Positions 61,301-64,000 of a DNA stretch of 64,000 bases are shown here, in pieces. This stretch comes from Aquabacterium parvum (GTDB lineage: Bacteria > Pseudomonadota > Gammaproteobacteria > Burkholderiales > Burkholderiaceae_C): positions 52,661-116,660 of the forward strand of contig NZ_LFRI01000561.1 in assembly GCF_001447195.1 (NCBI RefSeq), given 5' to 3'. The position numbers and the translations under genes are program-made. The notes under the pieces were generated by a model. The model was given only the letters and a program-made list of their open reading frames with translations. It was not told the DNA's origin and did no database searches. The number at the start of each line of letters is the position of its first letter. The stretch's first letter is position 1.

Positions 61301-61380
61301 CGCCGGCGCCGAGTGCGGTCGACCTGATTCCGAAAGGCCCAGTCCCCGACCGCTCAGCAGTCGATCGGATTCCAAAATGA
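58348..61380 (+). CDS. traG: TraG, mating-pair stabilisation and pilus assembly protein
   Basis: A 1010-residue inner-membrane protein that closes the F-type operon. The N-terminal part (about 1-480) has several membrane helices and functions in pilus assembly; the hydrophilic C-terminal part is helical, Ser/Ala/Arg-rich and may be released to the periplasm, as in F TraG. The last residues repeat a short unit (SAVDLIPKGPVPDR then SAVDRIPK), an unusual C-terminal tail. Length is slightly greater than F TraG. Confidence 0.92.
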   Translation: MDFTIYTYGDVSALYGMLNGVVMIMGDDVYKTMIRMMLGFGAMTMILYMMHAGVHAHRGWKWLVTVALMSSILFTPKANVIIEDATGHSSPAVVANVPYALAFLFGTKSGFGHDLTVMGEAGFQTIPSGVSGAPDFVLPSELSYLQNGMMFGARLVDASRSANIPDAVLRTDLTNYVKDCVIPSVGHLISMDDLMKSTNLWGLFANTNNALFASYWDSGEYKYATCPTVYAILDLKIAAATNDVLTRIGTMVFPQAKDAAAANALLQPGLVAAYSKANIAAASADANAIILQNALINVMSDASAAMATQMGDSAAVLQAFARQQGTVQVNSSLIAEGESVSASLAILKNILDVILIAAFPIVALLLIATEGEGLRSLGIKYILALVCIEAWPFMNAAVSFVGNTYAAHRMAMAGALPGGGSGMALINADAIYSGAISDLAMVGMAMKFVPVICFGLFFGMDKAVSAMASGASGMAATIGRKTAEAMTGTVSGGSASFDNYSLAMQKTDANMVRMDNVAGSTYFDARNPFNADARRSEARLGSSPVKVSDVFQSTQRWSEMSREQQSLAHGQLDSASSSLNANYQEAIAWAQSRGDRTSLDRLTQAGRSDSYALSSAQQDRLVDSLAQNLGISVTEANRRELRSAVDASLDASVSSPAKGFFGGVSASIRTSLSHAGSRANSEQIDNALRRTTDQARTMSLENRAATLESVVQQKGFAEGDTESKELSKRISSDVSRARGYVKSADVALRSSQEYAQAAESAKSATQQIGFDFVREYNAYAWSSLGKDPNDMSAAEHAATMKSFFLNRTQLAQDDKGSFLALREFNDVSDYLAGGGHLRSADAFGDGRLDQQFTKDRTQNLATQTAITPGNASAATVRGSGAGNRAAVGGAAGAGGVDMAAPLERPTDLAPLEGQATRDAAEIQRDAMAGSGSVKAKNDDEKARLDGLMDRGLKNAPTDGFSSGPNDIAKIDRTHRPMPDVKPPAPPAPSAVDLIPKGPVPDRSAVDRIPK

Positions 61381-61455
61381 ACGGCCACCGTCTAGCCAAC
61401 GGGACGTTCATCGTGGACGCCACCACGCTCACCAGTCTCAGCCACGAACTGCTGC

Positions 61456-61791
61456 TCACTGACGATGGTCACTCGTGGGATCCACAAGAGAGCCGTGGTA
61501 GATGTTGTCTGGTTCGTAAGCGTAAGAGGGATCGGTCCACCGACCATGGCCCTCGTCGTCCGACATCGAACGATCACCAACCGGATGATCGGCTATCTGC
61601 TCGCCCTCTTGCCAGAGCGTCTCGTCCACTCGCCGGGCATCGGCCCTGGTCCAGTGATAGGGATAGCCGTCCGCGACAGCTGGCCGCATTTGCACCGACT
61701 CCCTGTACGCATGTACTGCCCCGGCCATGCCGCGGCCCAGGCCCTGCAAGGCCTCGCGTACTACAGCGACCAGGTAGTCCCATGCATCCAT
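61456..61791 (-). CDS. unknown protein convergent with traG
   Basis: A 111-residue soluble, Trp- and Asp-rich protein that I do not recognise. The ATG at 61791 is chosen because GAAGGAG lies eight bases upstream; a GTG at 61830 would extend it. It is on the strand opposite to traG, with no clear terminator between the two. Confidence 0.55.
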   Translation of the reverse strand: MDAWDYLVAVVREALQGLGRGMAGAVHAYRESVQMRPAVADGYPYHWTRADARRVDETLWQEGEQIADHPVGDRSMSDDEGHGRWTDPSYAYEPDNIYHGSLVDPTSDHRQ

Positions 61792-61966
61792 GGCGTGCTC
61801 CTTCAGTTCCCAAAATTCATTCTCGGCCACTTCCTGGGCGCCGTGAGGACCAGGAAGCGCATTTTCATCATACCAAATTCAGTTTTCCACGGGGGAAAAG
61901 CAGTTTCCAGCCCCTTGCGCCCGCGCGTGGGGGGCCTGTGACCCGCGCCTGTTCCAGGAGAGAAAC

Positions 61967-62377
61967 ATGCTTTTCGAGTCCGTCACGTACTGGCGCTCCG
62001 GCGCCTGGCTGGTCCGCGTCCAGGCCGGCTTTACCAACAACCGGGCCTCGGCCGAGGCCTTCGGCTTGCTTCCCATGCGGCTCGAGCGGGATCACGACCG
62101 CCTTGTGCTTCTCACAGCCCAAACCGGCGTCGAGCTCGGCGAGGCGTACGACGAGAACATCACCGTGTTCCGGCTGAAAGCCGGCGTCGACGTGGCCACG
62201 CCGGTCAACCTGGACGACTACAAGCAAGAGGCACTGCCGATCAGCCACTTCACCCATTTCCCCGAGCTTGAGCAGCTCACCTGCGTGGGCCATGGCGTGA
62301 ACGAGGTAGATGAGCTGGCCCTCGCCATCCCTTTTGGCGACGTCGACGTCGAGCACCACCCTCTGGAGCGCCCATGA
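61967..62377 (+). CDS. unknown protein, first gene of a three-gene overlap cluster
   Basis: A 136-residue acidic, soluble protein that I do not recognise, with AGGAGA before the ATG. Its stop overlaps the start of the next gene as ATGA, so at least three genes form a tightly coupled operon after traG. No membrane or signal segment. Confidence 0.6.
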   Translation: MLFESVTYWRSGAWLVRVQAGFTNNRASAEAFGLLPMRLERDHDRLVLLTAQTGVELGEAYDENITVFRLKAGVDVATPVNLDDYKQEALPISHFTHFPELEQLTCVGHGVNEVDELALAIPFGDVDVEHHPLERP

Positions 62378-62553
62378 ACCTCTTCTGCGACAGCTGCGGC
62401 CACCGAGGACCCGAAACCGCATTTTTTCCTGCAGGTGCCGCCTGCTTTACCTGCCCTGATTGCGGCGAGTTCGACGTGCACCCGGATGAGCATGCTGACA
62501 CAGCCGTTCTCGGGCCTGACCACTTCACCGACTTCCTGCAGAGGAAACCATGA
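62374..62553 (+). CDS. 59-residue zinc-ribbon-like protein
   Basis: A small protein with two CxxC pairs, C5/C8 (FCDSCG) and the later CFTCPDCG group, the arrangement of a zinc ribbon. It is followed by an acidic tail ending FLQRKP. The start overlaps the previous gene and the stop overlaps the next one (ATGA at both ends), strong support for a real gene despite the short length. Function unknown; a nucleic acid or partner-protein contact is possible. Confidence 0.65.
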   Translation: MNLFCDSCGHRGPETAFFPAGAACFTCPDCGEFDVHPDEHADTAVLGPDHFTDFLQRKP

Positions 62554-63161
62554 CCGACCAAACCCAAGCTCCAACCGCTGCTACACGCCTGAGGGCGTTC
62601 TGGGCGTCTTTCTGGCCAATCGTCAAGGCGACGGCCTTCGCGCTGATGCTCCCGTTCAACTTCATCGGTGTCCTGTGCCTGATGGGGAATTTCAGCGTCG
62701 AGGACCTGCGCAGCATCGGCACCAGCATGGTCGTTGCAGATGACGCAAGCATCGCCAGCGCCTTCTACAACCTCAAGGCGATGTACATCGGCTTGGTCTT
62801 CCTCATACTCTGTGTTTTCATTGCTGTGGGTGGCTTTGGACCAGCCGTCAATGAACCAGCCGACCGGGTCCGCCTCCGGCTGATGCAACTGATGCCTGGT
62901 CAATACTCCGACAGCACAAAGCACACAGCCGTGATGGCGGTGCTATGTGTATTACTGGTCGGAGTGCTGATCATGATGGGCGTCGGCACGACCCCTGGCC
63001 AAGCGCCCCCGTCTCTTCGAGCGAACAGCCAGACGGCTGCCAAGGAAACCTGGGCAGCTGTCCTTCAGCCTGACGGCACCATTTTGCGAGGCACGGCTAA
63101 GGTCACCCATGCCCCTGGGGCTCAAACCTACCAAGTCGAATTGACGGCCCAACGTGAGTAA
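62550..63161 (+). CDS. unknown inner-membrane protein
   Basis: A 203-residue protein with three likely membrane helices (about 20-45, 76-96 and 129-149) and a C-terminal polar domain (TWAAVLQPDGTILRGTAKVTHA). I do not recognise it. It is coupled to the zinc-ribbon-like gene by ATGA. A surface or entry-exclusion type role could be considered because of its position after traG, but there is no direct evidence. Confidence 0.6.
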   Translation: MTDQTQAPTAATRLRAFWASFWPIVKATAFALMLPFNFIGVLCLMGNFSVEDLRSIGTSMVVADDASIASAFYNLKAMYIGLVFLILCVFIAVGGFGPAVNEPADRVRLRLMQLMPGQYSDSTKHTAVMAVLCVLLVGVLIMMGVGTTPGQAPPSLRANSQTAAKETWAAVLQPDGTILRGTAKVTHAPGAQTYQVELTAQRE

Positions 63162-63202
63162 GGGGGTGAATCCTCGGCGGCCTCGCTCTCATGAGTTCTG
63201 GC

Positions 63203-63385
63203 TTACCCCTTGTCCGCCGGGTCTTGGGATTCGGCGGGCCGGCCCAGCGAATACACCGTCAGTGGATAGTTCATCTCATCCTGTCCTGTAGCAGTGGCCA
63301 GCAGCACCCATCCAGCGGCCAAGTACTTGTTGGCCTCGTTAACATCAGTCGTCCGCCGAATTTCCTTGATTTTGGGATCACTCAT
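63203..63385 (-). CDS. small unknown protein, DUF1737-like pattern
   Basis: A 60-residue protein with TTDVNEANKYLAAGWVLLATATG, the pattern of small proteins in which a short helix is followed by GWxLL and a beta strand, common in phages and mobile elements. Function unknown. It lies downstream of another minus-strand gene, forming a convergent pair of operons with the + strand cluster. Confidence 0.55.
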   Translation of the reverse strand: MSDPKIKEIRRTTDVNEANKYLAAGWVLLATATGQDEMNYPLTVYSLGRPAESQDPADKG

Positions 63386-63474
63386 CGCTCTACCTACCTT
63401 TCGAATTCGAATGCCATTGGACCTGTGAGTGTAGCGATGCTGGAAGAGCGCGAACGGACTGCCCGGTGCGAAGC

Positions 63475-63840
63475 TCAGGACCTCAGGTAGCGGTCATACT
63501 TGACCGCGCCTTGCGGCGTCACGGTGAAATGCAGGTTACTGTGTGCGAACAGCTCCGCCTCGATTCCCCCATAGACCGAATCGAACAGCCATGCAGCAAT
63601 GGCCACCTGGATGGCCACCTGCTCAATCTCTGCTTGCGGACGCGCGCTTACCGCGGCATCGGCCAATTGCTTGCCCCAGAAAGGGATGGCGCCAGCAGCC
63701 CATTCCGCTCCCTTGCTACGCACCAGATCCTCTTTGGTTTCGGCAAGTACCATCAGGGAAATGGGGTCAACTTGGACCTCAGCATTGAAGCGGGGCTCTC
63801 CTGCTTCGTCGAGCACGACGGTTGTGATCTGCATTCCCAT
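63475..63840 (-). CDS. unknown protein near the window edge
   Basis: A 121-residue soluble protein I do not recognise, beginning MGMQITTVVLDEAGEPRFN, with a beta-rich N-terminal part and a helical centre (AEIEQVAIQVAIAAWLFDSVY). ATGs at 63840 and 63834 are both possible starts. It reads towards the 60-residue gene on the same strand. Confidence 0.5.
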   Translation of the reverse strand: MGMQITTVVLDEAGEPRFNAEVQVDPISLMVLAETKEDLVRSKGAEWAAGAIPFWGKQLADAAVSARPQAEIEQVAIQVAIAAWLFDSVYGGIEAELFAHSNLHFTVTPQGAVKYDRYLRS

Positions 63841-64000
63841 GTCGATCAGCAGGAAGAGGCTTCAGGGCACTTCGCGTAACCCGTTCTTCGCGGCGATCCG
63901 GCGCGAAGTGACCCACAAGTGCCAAGTCAGAGGGTTTTGAGGACGCAGGCAGGACGTGACAAGGCCCGCAGTGGCCGCAGGCGCCCTGCAAAACCCCATT

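Noticed and set aside
63862..63999. A possible partial minus-strand gene entering from the right edge, ending at 63862
   Set aside because: The frame is open for about 45 codons to the window edge, but that is too little to judge.

Overview
The window is a high-GC chromosomal segment from a beta-proteobacterium, most likely order Burkholderiales. Supporting signs are the murA-hisGDCBHAF and hisIE-tatABC gene sets, a PHA-granule-region protein, a short-form HisG, an HU protein with a lysine/alanine tail, and a paired cyanophycin synthetase locus. No species is named because sequence alone does not decide it.

Layout. (1) Positions 1-13.9 kb are core biosynthesis: a partial pdxA; hisI-hisE-tatA-tatB-tatC on the + strand; a one-PDZ HtrA-type protease, a Nif3-family protein and a CBS-domain protein; then the minus-strand run bolA-like, murA, hisG, hisD, hisC, hisB, hisH, hisA, hisF. 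The hisIE-tatABC-protease-Nif3 block looks inverted relative to the usual collinear order. (2) 14.0-22.4 kb holds an ABC-2 exporter pair, an acyl-CoA-binding protein, a PHA-system protein, an ammonium transporter with an overlapping unknown gene, an M20 amidohydrolase and a GspA/GspB pair. (3) 22.5-30.2 kb is a cyanophycin locus: a full-length synthetase, a second shorter synthetase whose MurE-type P-loop has lost its key residues, and divergently an ABC exporter with an N-terminal zinc ribbon plus a DUF1854 protein. (4) 30.5-32.4 kb has an orphan secreted protein, a hemerythrin-domain protein and HU.

(5) From about 32.7 kb to the right edge the DNA is an integrative and conjugative element (ICE). 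Its left end is marked by a 3' fragment of tRNA-Lys(CTT) followed by a tyrosine integrase. The minus-strand module encodes a TraI_2 (MOBH-type) relaxase, a TraD coupling ATPase, a DUF4400-like membrane protein and two unknown proteins. A 0.7 kb non-coding region rich in inverted repeats (candidate oriT and promoters) separates it from a + strand F-type transfer operon: lytic transglycosylase, OmpA-like lipoprotein, unknown, pilin, TraL, E, K, B, DsbC-like, V, C, TrbI-like, S26 peptidase, TraW, U, TrbC, N, F, H, G. Unknown genes follow traG. The right end of the element and any cargo beyond 64 kb are outside the window.

How the genes work together: the his genes cover histidine synthesis except HisZ (needed by short HisG) and HisN, which are not seen here. 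The two synthetases, the exporter and DUF1854 form a nitrogen-storage locus. The ICE carries what it needs for mating-pair formation and DNA processing, plus excision/integration through its integrase; no ICE regulator or excisionase is recognised in the visible part.
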